64,000 bases of DNA from Brassica napus (taxonomy: Eukaryota; Streptophyta; Magnoliopsida; Brassicales; Brassicaceae), in NCBI RefSeq assembly GCF_020379485.1, contig NC_063448.1, positions 5,541,726 to 5,605,725 on the forward strand, given 5' to 3'. A program made the translations under genes and the position numbers. This document shows positions 46,076 to 59,128 of this stretch, in pieces; positions within the stretch are counted from its first letter, which is position 1, and each line of letters starts with the position of its first letter. Below the pieces are notes generated by a model. The model searched no databases and was not told the origin of the DNA. It worked only from the letters and a program-made list of their open reading frames with translations.

Positions 46076-48242
46076 CTAGTATATTTTCTTATGGAGTCTG
46101 ACATGGTAACCGTTTGGAAAATGTAATCCTGGAGTTCGAACTATATTCCCTCCTTTAATCTCCACCCACCTGATAAAAATTCACAACCAGCCTTATTTTT
46201 CCAACACTATACAAGCATATGACTACTATAACAAGTTCGTACCTGTATTTTGTTACTAGGCTGTGGAGAACCACAGCCATCTGCAATTTAGTGAAGTCGG
46301 TTCCAACACAGAACCTCATCCCACCACCAAACGCCATGAAATGCTTTGATGCATTGTTAGCAGTTGATTCCTGTATATGACATCCACTTTTAAATTTTAG
46401 TTTTGTTATAAATAAAAAGTTTTAGTTTAACTTGGAGTAGAAGTTAACTTAAATAAAAAGGTTTGACCTCACCTCCCATCTCGATGGGTTGAAGACTAAG
46501 GGATCTTCATACCTTTTTGGATTCAAATGTACAGCTGGTGGACAGACCATCACCGCCCAGCCGGCTGGTATCGTATAATCTGTGTGCATCATTGACAAAG
46601 TCTTAAATGATAGATAATATATGAAAAAAAGGTTGGGTTTATCATTTGGAAAAAAAATATTTGTTTTATCTATCATACCTTTATATTTTATATCTATCAA
46701 CGCCTTTCTGAAGATGGCAGGAACTATATTTGCTAGTCTTGCTGTTTCGTTTATGAACTGCTTAGTTACACAATATAAGACTTAATTAGTCAGCTAAGAA
46801 TCATGTATTGAAACGTAGGAAACGATCATTCATTAGTTTTATGGAATTCTTAAGCAACCTGAAATGTGTAAGTCATTGACTTGTATTCTTCCCATGTAAG
46901 TCCCGAGTCTGCATCTTCCCGGTTTCTCAAAATCGTCTCATGTTCTTCCTAATGAAGACAAACACAGTTTAGCATACTTTTGACTAAAAAAAGAACAGAA
47001 GAACTGGTCACTTTAGTATCCCTTCACTGACCGTTAAACGTTTTAGAACTTCAGGGTCATCTGAAAGGAACTTGATCGCTAAAGTTAAAGCGAGAGAAGT
47101 TGTTTCGAAGCTGGCGAATAGCAAGACAAACATTAGATCCAATGCAATCTCTTCTGTCAGAATAGTCCCCTCTTTCTGAATCTCTTCAATGACATAATCA
47201 AAGAAGTCAATTGGGTTCTTCCGTGGTTTCCTACGTCTCTCCTGAAGCATATTCCTCAACATTCTCATTGCATTTTCCCTACCCTGCAAGATCATTTTCC
47301 AGCATTAGTAAATCATATCAATCCTTAAAGTAATGAATCTTGATATTCATTCACCTTAAGACATTTGTGATAAGCAGTGCCTGGAATGTCAAAAGGGAAG
47401 GAGATGAGTCCTTGAATGAAAGCAACAAAGTTAGCCCTTAGATTCTCTGATGACTTGTCTGGATCATGGCTTATCAACTTCTTCGCGGTGAGATCAAATA
47501 TCATCTGATAAGTTAATACCAACATATTAACAAAAAAGGATTAAAACACTATTGGATTATAACTTCAAAAAAAAAAAAAAAAAAACTATTGGATTATATC
47601 TGAATTAAGTAGAAAAGAAGTCTTATGTCTGAAACTCACACTTGCGGTTGCATCTTTGAGTTCTACTGATTCTTGATTTGACCAAAGCTCTAATCTCTTA
47701 TTTGCAGTCAGCTCTACTTGAGGTAGCATCTTCTTGAGACCATCGTAGCCAAAGAGAGTCAAGACCATGCTTTTAAGGTACTTGTACATAAGCCCATGTA
47801 GTGAACCCACATTATTTTTCCCAAAGATGTTTGTAAAAGTGTCTGGATACCAACTTTGGAAACGCCGACCCTCTTGTTGAAACACAAAGTAGCTCAAATC
47901 AGGATCTGCTGATACAATAACTGTTCTCCCCACTAGATTGGTCTTGAAAATTGAACCATACCTGCACATATCAACAACAGTTTTTAAAACATTTGTGTAG
48001 CATTAATAATCACACTGGTTTGAACGACAAAAGAGAGACACTCACTTCTTAACCCTCTCTTTGATAAAAGGAGGAATGTCTGAAGTAGTGTTTGGCTTGA
48101 AGAACTGGATAGTCTCTCCGAGTAGAGGTAAACCCATCGAGCCAGGTGGAAGCTTCCCTTTGCATTTGGGGTTTCTCCAGCTGTAAACCCAATGTGTGAT
48201 GCTTATGACAAGCAGAGAAACCCAAATGAACAATGCCCACAT
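46076..48242 (-). CDS. CYP87A2: Cytochrome P450, CYP87A2-like, nine exons
   Basis: Exons on the - strand: 48242-48046, 47961-47640, 47504-47355, 47283-47032, 46948-46859, 46757-46679, 46579-46473, 46370-46243, 46169-46076; 472 residues, all in frame. An N-terminal anchor (MWALFIWVSLLVISITHWVY) and a Pro-rich hinge (KLPPGSMGLPLLGE) precede the I-helix with FASFETTS, the K-helix ExxR (ETAR) and the haem loop FGGGMRFCVG with ligand Cys420. It belongs to the CYP85 clan; substrates of CYP87A in Arabidopsis are not known to me. Start chosen at MWALF because a Met six codons upstream is weaker and not recalled in the homologue. Confidence 0.92.
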
Positions 48243-51099
48243 CACAAAAAGACAATTCAAGAGCGTGTATATATGATTTGTCTTGGTGGGACAACAAATG
48301 AAACTATTTTTCGCCTCTAATTTCCTTTAGACAGAAACTGAAAACGCGTAGACGAATTGGAGAAGGAGAAGGAGAAGAAGAAGAAAGAGGTGCTGGCGCA
48401 TATTCGTCAACCATTATGATGAGTGCTTAAATAGGCAATGCAAGTTCTCTACACATAACTCTGATTAGATAATGATAAATAATTTTCTCAAAAAGTAGTT
48501 GTAGAATTTAAAAAAGGTTTACACATTATATAAAAAATCTTAAAATATGTTTATAGAAACCATACATGATTCATTATACGTGTGAAAGGGCAGCTTTTTT
48601 TTTAAAAAAAAAGGTAATAAAAAATGAGGAGATCATAAAATGAAGGTTCGTCTTTTCTCCTATTTTAGTGTCTCATAGGAGCACCGTATGGCATTAAAAC
48701 ACAAGTTTGAACATTAGACAAGTTTACAGCTTCATTTTAGGAGATTTACCTGTGGGCTCTTCCTCTCCCACAGATTTGATAATAAAGTAGTAATAATAAT
48801 AACAAATTGGTGTTGTAACTTGAAACTTGAAACTTGAAACTTGATACTCTTCCTTAAAATTACATATTCTAAAGAAAAAAATTGTTTCAAAAAGATCAAT
48901 CTTTTATATTTTCAATGCATATTTTATTAACTAATTGTAAACTTCAAAAAACTTGATTACACTAATTAAATTTTTATTGGTTTAAAATTATGGAAAAAAA
49001 ATAAACACAAAACACTATGCAAATTTAATGTGTTTTATTAAGATGTGTGAAAAATCTAGAATATATAACTTTAAAGAACAGAGGGAGAGGGAGTAGTTTC
49101 AAACATGGAAAAAAGAGTTTCCAGCTTTACATTATTGGCTTCATAATTGTTTCTCCTTTTGTATCGATATCTATCAAAATATCTGTATCTAATACAATCT
49201 TTGACACCATGGTAGCAAAAATAAACTAACATACTAAGTACTATTCAGTTTGTTCTCATTCATGCTCAGAATCTCTTTTTTTAGATCTGCTTGTCATGTT
49301 GTTTTTAATCATTATCATTATTTGTTTCATGTCCTTTAAAATGTTCAACTTGTCAAACTCAAGATTAATCTTAATGCAAAATAATGTAAACATCAGCTTT
49401 CAGATCTTGTTATCAACCACTGCATCTGCTAATTTTGTGTTCAGATGATAACTAACCTGAGAGTTGAATCATATCATCATTATCCTTTTTGGCTTTACGT
49501 GAGAGACATAATCTCATTCGGCTCTTGGGACCCAACAGGTTAAACCAATCACACGAAAGTGTGTGTTTTAGCCATTGAGCACGAGCTCAGGTTTTATGCA
49601 ATAAACTCGCAGTTCTACTTCCCACCCACAAAAAAAACACCCAACAGTAGGTAGGTCACTGTGAAATACAGTCCACTATTATCCATCTTTCTGCCATTTC
49701 ATTAGATAATACAATTTGAGTGTTACATAATTGATAACAAAAAGTGGTTTCTTCATCAGTAATAGTGGGTCAAAAAGACAACCTACAAGTTTAGACCTAG
49801 AGGCTAGTAGCTACTATACACAGTGAATTTAAGACAAAGCCAAAGATATTAGAATCGGCTTTAATAGGGAAAGAAAGAAACAGGAAGATTAACATTATTG
49901 TCATTGTTTTACTTCAAATGTCTTCAAGCAACAGTTTTGCACAAATCCAACATTGTGTTCAATTCGTTTTTTTAATAGTGTGTCTAATTAGGGCTAGATC
50001 GGTAGATGGATATGTGTGTTTATGCTTGTCAATTTGTGGGTGATATGATATGAGTAGGTAGATTTCATATTGGCTGGATAAAGTCCAAAGTAGTAAACCC
50101 AATTAGGGCTTACGCGAAAATTTTAAAGTATTAAGAAAATAAATAAATAATATAGTCATTAATTAAGGGTATTGGGATGTGACTATTAGGGGATGTATAC
50201 CAATTGCAAGATATATATAGACAACTCAATTAGCTAACGTTAGCTTAATGCTAGTAACAAACTTATCAAACCTGATATCAGTTTGGAAATATCTTTGAGT
50301 ATTGATATTCATCTCTACAATTTTTATATTGCACTAAAATATCAATATATATTATGATATTATCTAATAGCTTGCAATTATTGTTGATTCCAAATTGGCT
50401 TGGTTTGACATATTTTCTGATTAATTATAAGACTATAAATATTCGAATTTGGTGGCATGAAATATGGAAAATATGATTTTATGAAATACCTGCAATCGTA
50501 AATTTTGTAGTTATTTTTCCCCCAAAAAAAATAAATTTTAGAGTTTGTATTAAAAAAACGAAATAGAAAAAAAAACTAATTATTGGACGGAGCTGCTCAC
50601 TGATGAGATGAGAATATATTTGCTTAAAAGTGATCTTCGGTCCTATCATGTTTTTTTTTTAAAGAAGGTCCTATCATGTTCTGTTCAAATATGTTGTTGC
50701 ATAAACTTGTTTACTGTGTTTTTAACACAGAAAGTTGGCCACGTGATACATATCCTCGCATTGTGAACCTATCGTCCTTCTTGTTTTCTTTCTCTTTTTT
50801 CTTTTTCTTTCAGTTTTTTATTCTCCCCTTTTACAATTATGAATTTAGGTTTACAAATTAGAATATATGGTACATCCTAATATTCAATCCTTGTAAATGC
50901 CGTCACGTAAATATTTATTTTCATAATAAGCATTGTATATTTGCCTGCTATATTGATTTAGAAGAACATAGCTTAAAACGTTCTAACAATTAGAATAAAT
51001 GAGACCATTTTGCTTTTTGGTAAGACTTTTATAACTAAAGCTTTTTGAAACTTTTTTTTTTTTTTTGTAACTTAAAGCTTTTTGAAACTTCACAACACG
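48243..51099. other. Gene-poor intergenic DNA
   Basis: 2.9 kb, AT-rich. A purine-rich stretch (GAGAAGGAGAAGGAGAAG, about 48359-48390) belongs to the P450 leader. A small tandem of AACTTGA lies at about 48818-48844. The ORFs here are short and low-complexity. I see no gene. Confidence 0.5.
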
Positions 51100-52700
51100 A
51101 ACACGAGGATTCAGAGAGAATTGTGGAGAAAGTTCGTTAAGTTGTCTGTTCCGTACGCATGCGGCAAGCCCCTTTTATATTTTCTTTGACTTGAAGAAAA
51201 AAATACATAGAAAGAACAAATTAAGAAATCAAATGATCGATGTGATGTTAGGAGTTCTTTGACTTCAAGGCTCCTAAGACAAATGTTGTAGTATAAAAGA
51301 TTGTCGAACCAGTTCTGAGAGATATCAAAGCACTGAGAATGTAAGTACTCACTTAATCTAAGTGCAATCAATGATTTAGATGGGTTTTAAGCTATGACTA
51401 AAACTAGAAAGCAATAACAGAATGATAATTTCTTGACTAAGGAAAAAGAGAACTCATGGGCATAGGGATTAGACCTTGGGTGATCAAGTATCGAACTAAA
51501 GATGGCAAATGATCAATCAAACTATCAACCTTAAGCCTAGACACAATTCTAAGCAAGCTCTATGTCTAGATGAATGCTCATTTGCTAACATATCTCAAAC
51601 ATCAAATGTCTTTGGTTGAATAATATGAAAGCAATCATTACTAACAAGTCTATTAGCTATTTTAGCATCTTTAACAACAAATGTCTTTGGCAAAGTATAC
51701 TAAAAGCTTAGGAGAGTTGTCTCAGGCATTTCATCAAACACCTTTCGGGTGGGAAATGCCTACTGATCAACTTTTGAGTGGCCAACTCAGAAGATGCATT
51801 AAGAATACTCTACTAGCAAGGAACAAGAATGATCTACACTAAAACATCCTAGAACTAACCTAATCACCCTTAATCTCCCTAACCCATGAATTCAAAAGGT
51901 GATTACTCACTAATCTCCATGATTCCTCTTAAACCCATATTGGATTTCAGATTAATCATGTAGAGAAATCGATAAGAAATCAACAATAACACAAGAACAT
52001 AACAATCAAAATCCAAGAGATGAACTTCTCAATAGAGTTTTTGTGTATCTCTCAATGGATCCAAAAAATAGTCTGTCTGGTGGCTACAAAAGATGTTTAA
52101 AACATAGGTTTTTCCAAGTGCAAAACGTCCAAAATAAATTGCAAAAAGGTCCTCGGGAAATCATGATTTTCGGCAGCAAAGTAACGCGGAGCGACTTGCA
52201 GGTGTCGCTCCGGGAAGTCGCTCCAAGGCCGATTTTTGGTGTCTCCGGGTGAGAGGTCGCGAGCGACTTTGGTGTGTCGCTCCAACGGGTCGCTCTGGAT
52301 CGGGAGCGACCTTGGTAGGTCGCTCTGAGAGGTCGCTCCAGTGTTATCTAAGACGGTTCGGAGTAACGAAAATGCGAGCGACTTCATGGCGTCGCTTTAG
52401 GAAGGTCGCTCTGAGAGGTGGGACACAGCGACTTCGTGATGTCGCTCCGGGAGGTCGCTCCCATGCTCTGCTCGTTTAATGATCACCTATTTCACCTCCT
52501 TCGAGCTCCAAATGCATCCAAATGTCCCCAAGAACTCCATGTGGCACTCCAGTACCTAATAGAGACTCATGTATGCAAAATGCAACCTAAACATGTCTAA
52601 ATCCTAATCTCTATGATGAAAATATTTATGAATGAATGGATAAAACAATGCAAATATGCAAGATATCACGATGCTTGAAAAGCATTGAACTTAATAAGTT
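51100..52700. repeat. Non-coding repeat-like block, possibly an old retroelement part
   Basis: Less AT-rich than its surroundings, without a protein-like frame, and bordered by AT-rich DNA. Text-like recurrence of phrases such as AAGCTCTATG/CTAGATGAATG and ACAAATGTCTTTGG (twice, near 51605 and 51683) suggests decayed repeats. I cannot delimit ends or assign a class. Confidence 0.35.
52189..52462. repeat. Five-unit GAGCGAC / GTCGCTC array
   Basis: Five units, each with one (G)AGCGAC followed after about 8-10 bases by GTCGCT(C) and after about 5-8 more by a second GTCGCTC. Units begin near 52189, 52261, 52304, 52376 and 52427. The heptamer and its complement alternate, so each unit can fold into a short hairpin. 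GC content is far above the surrounding sequence. Confidence 0.8.
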
Positions 52701-55700
52701 CTAAACTTAACAAAGTAGAATTTTTTTTTTAAAACAAGTTATAATAAACTGATATGAACCGGTAACCAGTAATGTTGGACATATTGTAACCTTTTATCAA
52801 CTAATCTTGTTATTATAAAAGCCTTAAAAAACTAATCTTGTTATTTTACACACACAAATTCATGCTAATCTTGTTAGGATGTAACAACACAAAGACATCT
52901 CTGTAAGGAAAAGGAAAAACTACGGTTATTTACAGGTCTTATAGAAGATTCAATAAGTAAAAGTAAGATTAACAAGTATTTTGATGTTTTCTAATAGGGA
53001 AAACTCTCTCTGGTTCTAAAAGGTGATTATATTAACCATCGAGGTATTCAAATGTGGAAGAGCCAAAGATATCTTTTTTTTTTAATTTTAAATTGGCATG
53101 ATCTTTTTTTTTGTAACACAAATTAATTGGCATGATCATCAAGGCTAAATATATATATAAAGACAGATTTGGTCGTTAGTGTCTGTTTGTCCCATGGCCA
53201 TAGGGTTTGACCTTTCACAAAAGTAAAACGCCAGTCGCGGGGAGGAGTCACATATCGAACCAGAGGTTTACTCCTAATTTTAAAATTTGTTGTCACAGTA
53301 TTGATTTCGTAATTCCTTTCTTGTTGTATATAACCATTTCAAGACACGTTACTTACCAGTCAACACGAGTGGTCTAGTTGACTTGTCGGGTTTCCGACAA
53401 TTTAAACAGAAAGCCTTTTGGCCATACAATTAACAAATCATTTTATACGAACGATGCATATTAACTAAAGCTAATCAAATTAATTAATAATTAATCTTCA
53501 AAATATAAGGTAAATATTAGCTAGATATCTCACTCTTAAACTATTTTATCGGGGAAAAGAACACTCTCTATTGATGTAAAATGTTGGAAATTCTCTAGAT
53601 CATGTAAAATGTTGAAACTCTTATCATAGTAAATATTTGTAGTGTGATTGTTGAAATTGTAGTGAAAATATTCGAACGCTGATCTTCCTCTTTTAGGTTG
53701 AAATTGTTATTGATAGTTTCGTAAGCAATTTGGTTGTTACTTTATACAAGTCAAGGAAGATTCTATCATTTTATGGTATTCTTATAATCTTTAATATGGA
53801 TGATAACGCATTTATTTTATAAGAAACGCAAATGAAATAATGTGTGTAATTAGGAATACGATATATACTTCCAAAAACTACAGAGCAGTAATCAAATTTG
53901 CACATCAAGTCATCAACTGATAATTTCTTCGCACTAGGCCATCTCGGTATACATATATCTACATTGGTGAAATAATTCTAGAACACTTATGACATCAGTT
54001 AGTGTTACCTTGAGATGGCAACAAATAAAATATAATCAACTCTAGAAGAAAATCGTGGGAGAAGTAAAATAATTAGCAATGCGTAAGCAATGACTAAGAA
54101 GACTGTCATAAATTGGGGGCCTAGGGAAACATGAATTTCATATTTAATATGTAATGTATATAGATGACGTATTAGTATGTAGTTGCATGGCATCGTAATA
54201 TTGTATAATAGTATAATACCTCCAACATCTATATAACTACAAAAATAATCAGTAGTTTATTAATTATCACTATGAGATGTGCTTAAAACGTAAAGCCGTT
54301 AGGGCATACTGAAATTGATGTTTATAACTACAAAAGTGCTAATTTGTTTTCCGAATTAAGGGCTTTCAAATTAAAACATAAACGATTACAAGCGAAGACC
54401 TAGATCTTATAGTTTGATAAAGTTTTCACGAGACAAGCCTCATAAGCTTTTTACCCCAAACCAATGCAACAAAGGTATATGTAGAGAAACATAGACCAAT
54501 AATGGTATGAAAACATAACCTATTGAGAGGAACTTCGGCTAAGTCGACCTCGCTTACCCCTCCCTCGGATTGTCATCCATTCCATATTATGGTATTTGAT
54601 AGGAGTCTTTGATTCCCTGCCATCTCTTGTTAAGCTGATCTCTGTAGAAGGCTCAATTTCTTCTTCGTCCACATCTCCAAGTACTGTAAAATGAGAAGCT
54701 AGTTTTTTTTTTGCACTCTCTTCAAAACCACGTGATTTTGCACTTATCGTTGGTCAAACCAAATTTAATGTATTACCTATCAGGCCATCACTAAAAGAAA
54801 GTAGAGTAAGTTTACTTACAAATAAAGTATACAGTAAATAATTTAAATATCCTCTATAGACTATATATTATACTTTTGTTTTTAATGGCTTTCATGACTT
54901 TATTATACTCATAAAACTTGAGCTTTAGACGCCAAATATTATTAACATTTTGGGGGCACCATATTTTGAAATGTCTTTTTGGTCTGGTGGTCTGTTAACT
55001 TGTCTGGTTTTCCTACAGGTGAAGAGTTCGATATCTTCCTTTTAAATCCCATTAAGTCTTCTTTTAATAATGATTGCAAGTAAGTAAATGGTAACAGATA
55101 CGATTGCTTTTAATAGAATCTTTGTTGATTTTTAGTATATAGAACATTAAATACAGAGAGTAAATATATAAAAATCTAGTCTATGTTCTCCAATTATTTA
55201 CTATATTCTACTAATTCAAAATTGACCATTTTTAATTATCTATGTTCTCCATTGTTCAGTGACTGTTGCTGGAATTGTTATATCTCTCGTTTTAATGTTT
55301 AGTTTTAAAAAAAAAACTAAAGTTCAACAAAATTGTTTATGTTGGAATATGTTTCATAAGTTATTAAATGTATTGTTTATAATATTAATCGAACATGAAC
55401 TAGTTAAAACACTTGGTTATTCAAAATTTGTGAATAACTTTGAAAGAATATTTGCAAAAAATTTATTGATATTTATGTACTTTATATAAAATTTTAAATT
55501 TTAATAATGTTAAAAATGCAAAAAAAAAAATTGTAACTAAAGGGCAACATTTTTTGAATGTGCTTTAGGCACCACCGGACTCCGGACCGGCACTGATTAT
55601 ACTATTGTTTTCTAGAACTACATTTGACATTAAAAAAAAACAACTACATTTGACATTTTCCTAAGAACATAGTGATTTTGGTTTATTGTTATATATAATA

Positions 55701-57034
55701 ATGATTAAGTAGATAGATAGGAATAACTCATCGATTTGTATTGGCAGACAAGGTGGTGCAAAGCCAGTCGCCGCATAAAAACGAATAGTTTTTGGTTTAA
55801 AACATTACATAGCGTTAGAAAACCGAACACGTTTGTTTGTTTTTTCTTTAATGGTTATATGATAAACTAGTTCTTGAAGCTACAATCATGATTTAACCAT
55901 TTAGCTTTATATGTATGACTAGGACTAAAGATGATTAAATACATATATAACAATATTTTTTAAAATTAACATGAGAGTATCTCAGACTTACGAAAGAGTT
56001 CAGATAGATCTCTGACTCTTTGGTATTCAAATGAAACCCAAAACATTGTTTCATATTCACGTGGCCACAAAATAAAATGTATTGGGATATTTTCGAATCC
56101 TCGATTGTTTGGCTCTCCGAAATCCATCTACCAATAGACAACCGCCTTGTGGTTTACATATAACCATATGATACAACCTTTTTCGACACCTTCTGATTCC
56201 TAAATATAGGACTATCTACAATGGTTGATTCATTTAACACCCTCATTTTTTTTTAACATTCCACATCATTTTTTTATTCCACCTAATTATTCAACATCCA
56301 CTTCATTTTTAACCTATACAATAGTTTTGTTTAATAAAGTTCAACATCTTACCCCACTATTTTAATTTATTTTTATCTTTAATTAAGTAACTACATATTA
56401 ATAATAATTTTGATTATAATTAGCTTAAATAATTAAAATAACATAGTTTTTTTTAAAAAATTATTAAGATCCGTAATTGTTTAAAAAATATTATTATTAA
56501 AATAAATAACACTACAAAACTTCAAATAGCAATATTATAGTCAAAAATAGATTTTTTTATGTCCAAATTAAATGAACTAAGTCTCTATTTATAGAGAATA
56601 AAAAGTTATGAATTTTTATATAGTTTATTTTATTATATCATATTATTTGGTATAAGATAATTGATCTCAAAAACTAGGGTGAAATAAAAGTCTATAAAAT
56701 GTAGAAAGCCAATTATATAATGACAATTGTGCCAATCCTATAATTTTGTATTTAAAAAAGAAGAAAAACAATTTGGAAAGTTTATTTAGTTTTGTGCGGC
56801 ATACAATGTTTCAAAGTGATTTTGTGGGATTCATTTTTTTTTTGCTTTCAAAAGGTTGAATATATTCAACTAAAGTTGAATCCACATCATTTTTTCATAT
56901 ATTCAACATCTCCACTGCACTTATTCAACAGTTAAAATTTCTTCACGACATGTCCATTATATCTAGTCTAAGTGATTGTAGCTGCACATCGACAGTCAGT
57001 TTTTTTTGGAAAAAAGAATGTTCTTCGAAGATAA
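52701..57034. other. Gene-poor AT-rich intergenic DNA
   Basis: 4.3 kb with no recognisable gene except the orphan exon at 54520-54683. The ORFs are short and AT-driven. Confidence 0.5.
54520..54683 (-). CDS. Orphan terminal exon, unknown protein
   Basis: On the - strand an AG acceptor (TTTTACAG just above 54683) opens a frame of 54 codons to a TAG at 54520-54522. Composition is protein-like, unlike the AT-rich surroundings: an acidic start (LGDVDEEEIEPSTEIS), then TPIKYHNMEWMTIRGRG and a basic Ser/Arg tail (KRGRLSRSSSQ). I find no upstream exon with confidence and do not recognise the family. It may be the 3' end of a decayed or captured gene. Confidence 0.35.
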
Positions 57035-57049
57035 GAATCTCTTTTAAAA

Positions 57050-57298
57050 CCATAGTGGTGGTCTAGTGGTTTCCACTAGAGGAAAAATTGCCTTGTTGGT
57101 CCAGGCCAGGGATCGATTCCTCTCTAGTACGAAATTATTAGCTCCACATGTGGCCACGCGGATATGGACCCATGCTTACGGCCCATTTGAATACCCGGGA
57201 GAGGATCCATCCGTGGGTTGCACCTCCCACCCGGGGTTAGGTCTGTGTCTTTAATAGACCCGGATTTAACCATATTTTTTTTACAAAAAAAAAAAAAT
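57050..57298 (+). mobile_element. tRNA-derived SINE with 15-bp target duplication
   Basis: 249 bases. A pol III A-box-like TGGTCTAGTGG (about 57059-57069) and a B-box-like GGGATCGATTCC (about 57110-57121) mark a tRNA-type head. A body with CCCGGGAGAGGATCC follows, ending in an A-rich tail (57284-57298). The direct repeat GAATCTCTTTTAAAA (57035-57049) recurs as GAATCTGTTTTAAAA (57299-57313), one mismatch. This is the structure of Brassicaceae SINEs moved by LINE machinery. Confidence 0.85.
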
Positions 57299-57632
57299 GA
57301 ATCTGTTTTAAAAGAATTAAAATAATGGAAACTAGTGAAGTGTCAATCAACGTATATTGAATGCTCTGCTGCTTGTATGTATAGCAGCACTTTATTTGAG
57401 TTTGCTGAATTAGGTTTATAAACTGCTTCTGAGCCAGAAAAGAACAAAGGCATAACTAATAGACTACTGGGCTGGTTCTACAAGCATGGGCTATAGTTTA
57501 GATTAGCCCGTAAATTTGATTCTTACTCGTTTTTGTTATGGCCTCCTTCGTAAATTGTTTCCAAATAATAATTTGGTTATAATTATTTTTAAATCATTTT
57601 GCCATGGTTTCTGATCGTCAGAACAACCACAT

Positions 57633-57659
57633 CAATGAACCCTTTCTTTGGGTTCATTG
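57633..57659. repeat. Perfect 10-bp hairpin
   Basis: CAATGAACCC (57633-57642), seven-base loop TTTCTTT, GGGTTCATTG (57650-57659). It lies about 170 bases past the transposase stop; TGAACCC/GGGTTC words recur near 57733 and 57745. It may be subterminal sequence of the Harbinger element, but I could not find a partner end. Confidence 0.6.
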
Positions 57660-57829
57660 GATTTTTTTATTATATTTGTGATAGGATCAGAAATAGTGAT
57701 GAACCTGTATTGATTGTGTTCTTCTATTGGTGAACCCGAATATGGGGTTCTTAGAAATTTAAATTATTTTTTTAATTTTTTTTTGTTAAAAATTATTTAA
57801 TACATAGAGAAATCTTAAACATACAAAGA

Positions 57830-59128
57830 TTATTCATCAAGATTACCAAACTTTTGCCATATATTTTCAACTAAATCAGCTTTCAAACGATGATGTATCT
57901 GTTGATCCCGAATTTGATTGCGAATCCCACGCATTTCACCGACATTAGAAAGGCTTTCCGTAGAGGAGACAACATCAACCTGGGAACTTCTGCTTGACTC
58001 TCCTGATTCGAATTCATCTGTATCATACTGAGTGAATCTGTCACGTTCGTCCTCTACTATCATGTTGTGCAGTATGACACAACATCTCATAATCCTTCCT
58101 ATCTTTTCCTTGTCCCATAGTAGTGCTGGGTTTTTAACTATTGCAAACCTCGCTTGCAATACTCCGAAAGCACGTTCGACATCTTTTCTTACGGCGTCGA
58201 CATCTTTTCTTACGGCTTCTTGATGTTGAGCAAATAGCTGTGCTTTTGGAGTTTGAGGAAGTGAGATTGATTGGATAAATGTTGACCATTTCATAAATTC
58301 TGTCGCTAAGATAGTACGCCATACGATAATTGTGGTTGTTGACATTGAAATTTACTTTAGGAGTTCGACCTTGTATAATGTCATCAAAAACTGGTGACCG
58401 ATCAAGAACATTAATATCGTTGAGGGTATCTGGAAGTCCGAAAAATGCGTGCCATATCCATAGATCATGTGATGCCACCGCCTCTAAGATAATTGTCGGC
58501 ATTCCTGAACCACGTGTGTACTGTCCTCTCCAAGCTGTTGGGCAATTTTTCCACTCCCAATGCATACAGTCGATGATGCCTACCATTCCTGGGAACCCGC
58601 GTAACTCTCCAATATCCAGTAGTCGTTGAAGATCATCAGCTGTAGGTCTTCTTAGATACTCATGGCCAAACAATTGTATTATCGCATTAGTGAAATTGTC
58701 CGAACATAAAAGTGCAGTACTTTCACCTAGTCGGAGATATTCGTCATACGTATCTCCTGATTGACCATATGCCAGCATACGTATAGCTGCTGTACACTTT
58801 TGCAGTGTAGATAGGCCGTACCTTCCGTGAGCATTTCTTCTTTGCTGAAAGTATGGAACTTCATTTCTTAAAGCATCCACAATGCGAAGGAACAATGGCT
58901 TGTGCATTCGAAAACGTCTTCTAAACATTTCCGGTGGGTATGTAGCATGTTCCCTGAAATAGTCATTCCATAGTTGATTGTGTCCTTCTTCCCGATGTCT
59001 TTCGTAGTAAGCCCGTCTCTTTGGTTTTTTGCTTGATCATTAACTAGGGAGTCGACGAGATTATCAAATTCTTCGTCGAACCATTCTTCAACAGCTTCAT
59101 CTACGCCATCTGACGATGAGGATGACAT
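57830..59128 (-). pseudogene. PIF/Harbinger transposase (DDE_Tnp_4), frameshifted
   Basis: On the - strand: an acidic start (MSSSSSDGVDEAVEEWFDEEF, 59128), a conserved core (FRRRFRMHKPLFLRIV; GRYGLSTLQKCTAAIRMLAYG), the DDE nuclease with GIIDCMHW (first D) and LPDTLNDINVLDRSP (second D), then VERAFGVLQARFAIVKNP (third acid) and a tail ending at 57830. At least two frameshifts are needed, near 59000 and near 58270. An 18-base tandem duplication doubles DAVRKD just before the ERAFG block. The element cannot make a full transposase. Confidence 0.9.

Noticed and set aside
57055..57125. tRNA gene
   Set aside because: The A and B boxes belong to a SINE with an A-rich tail and target duplication; no complete cloverleaf can be drawn.
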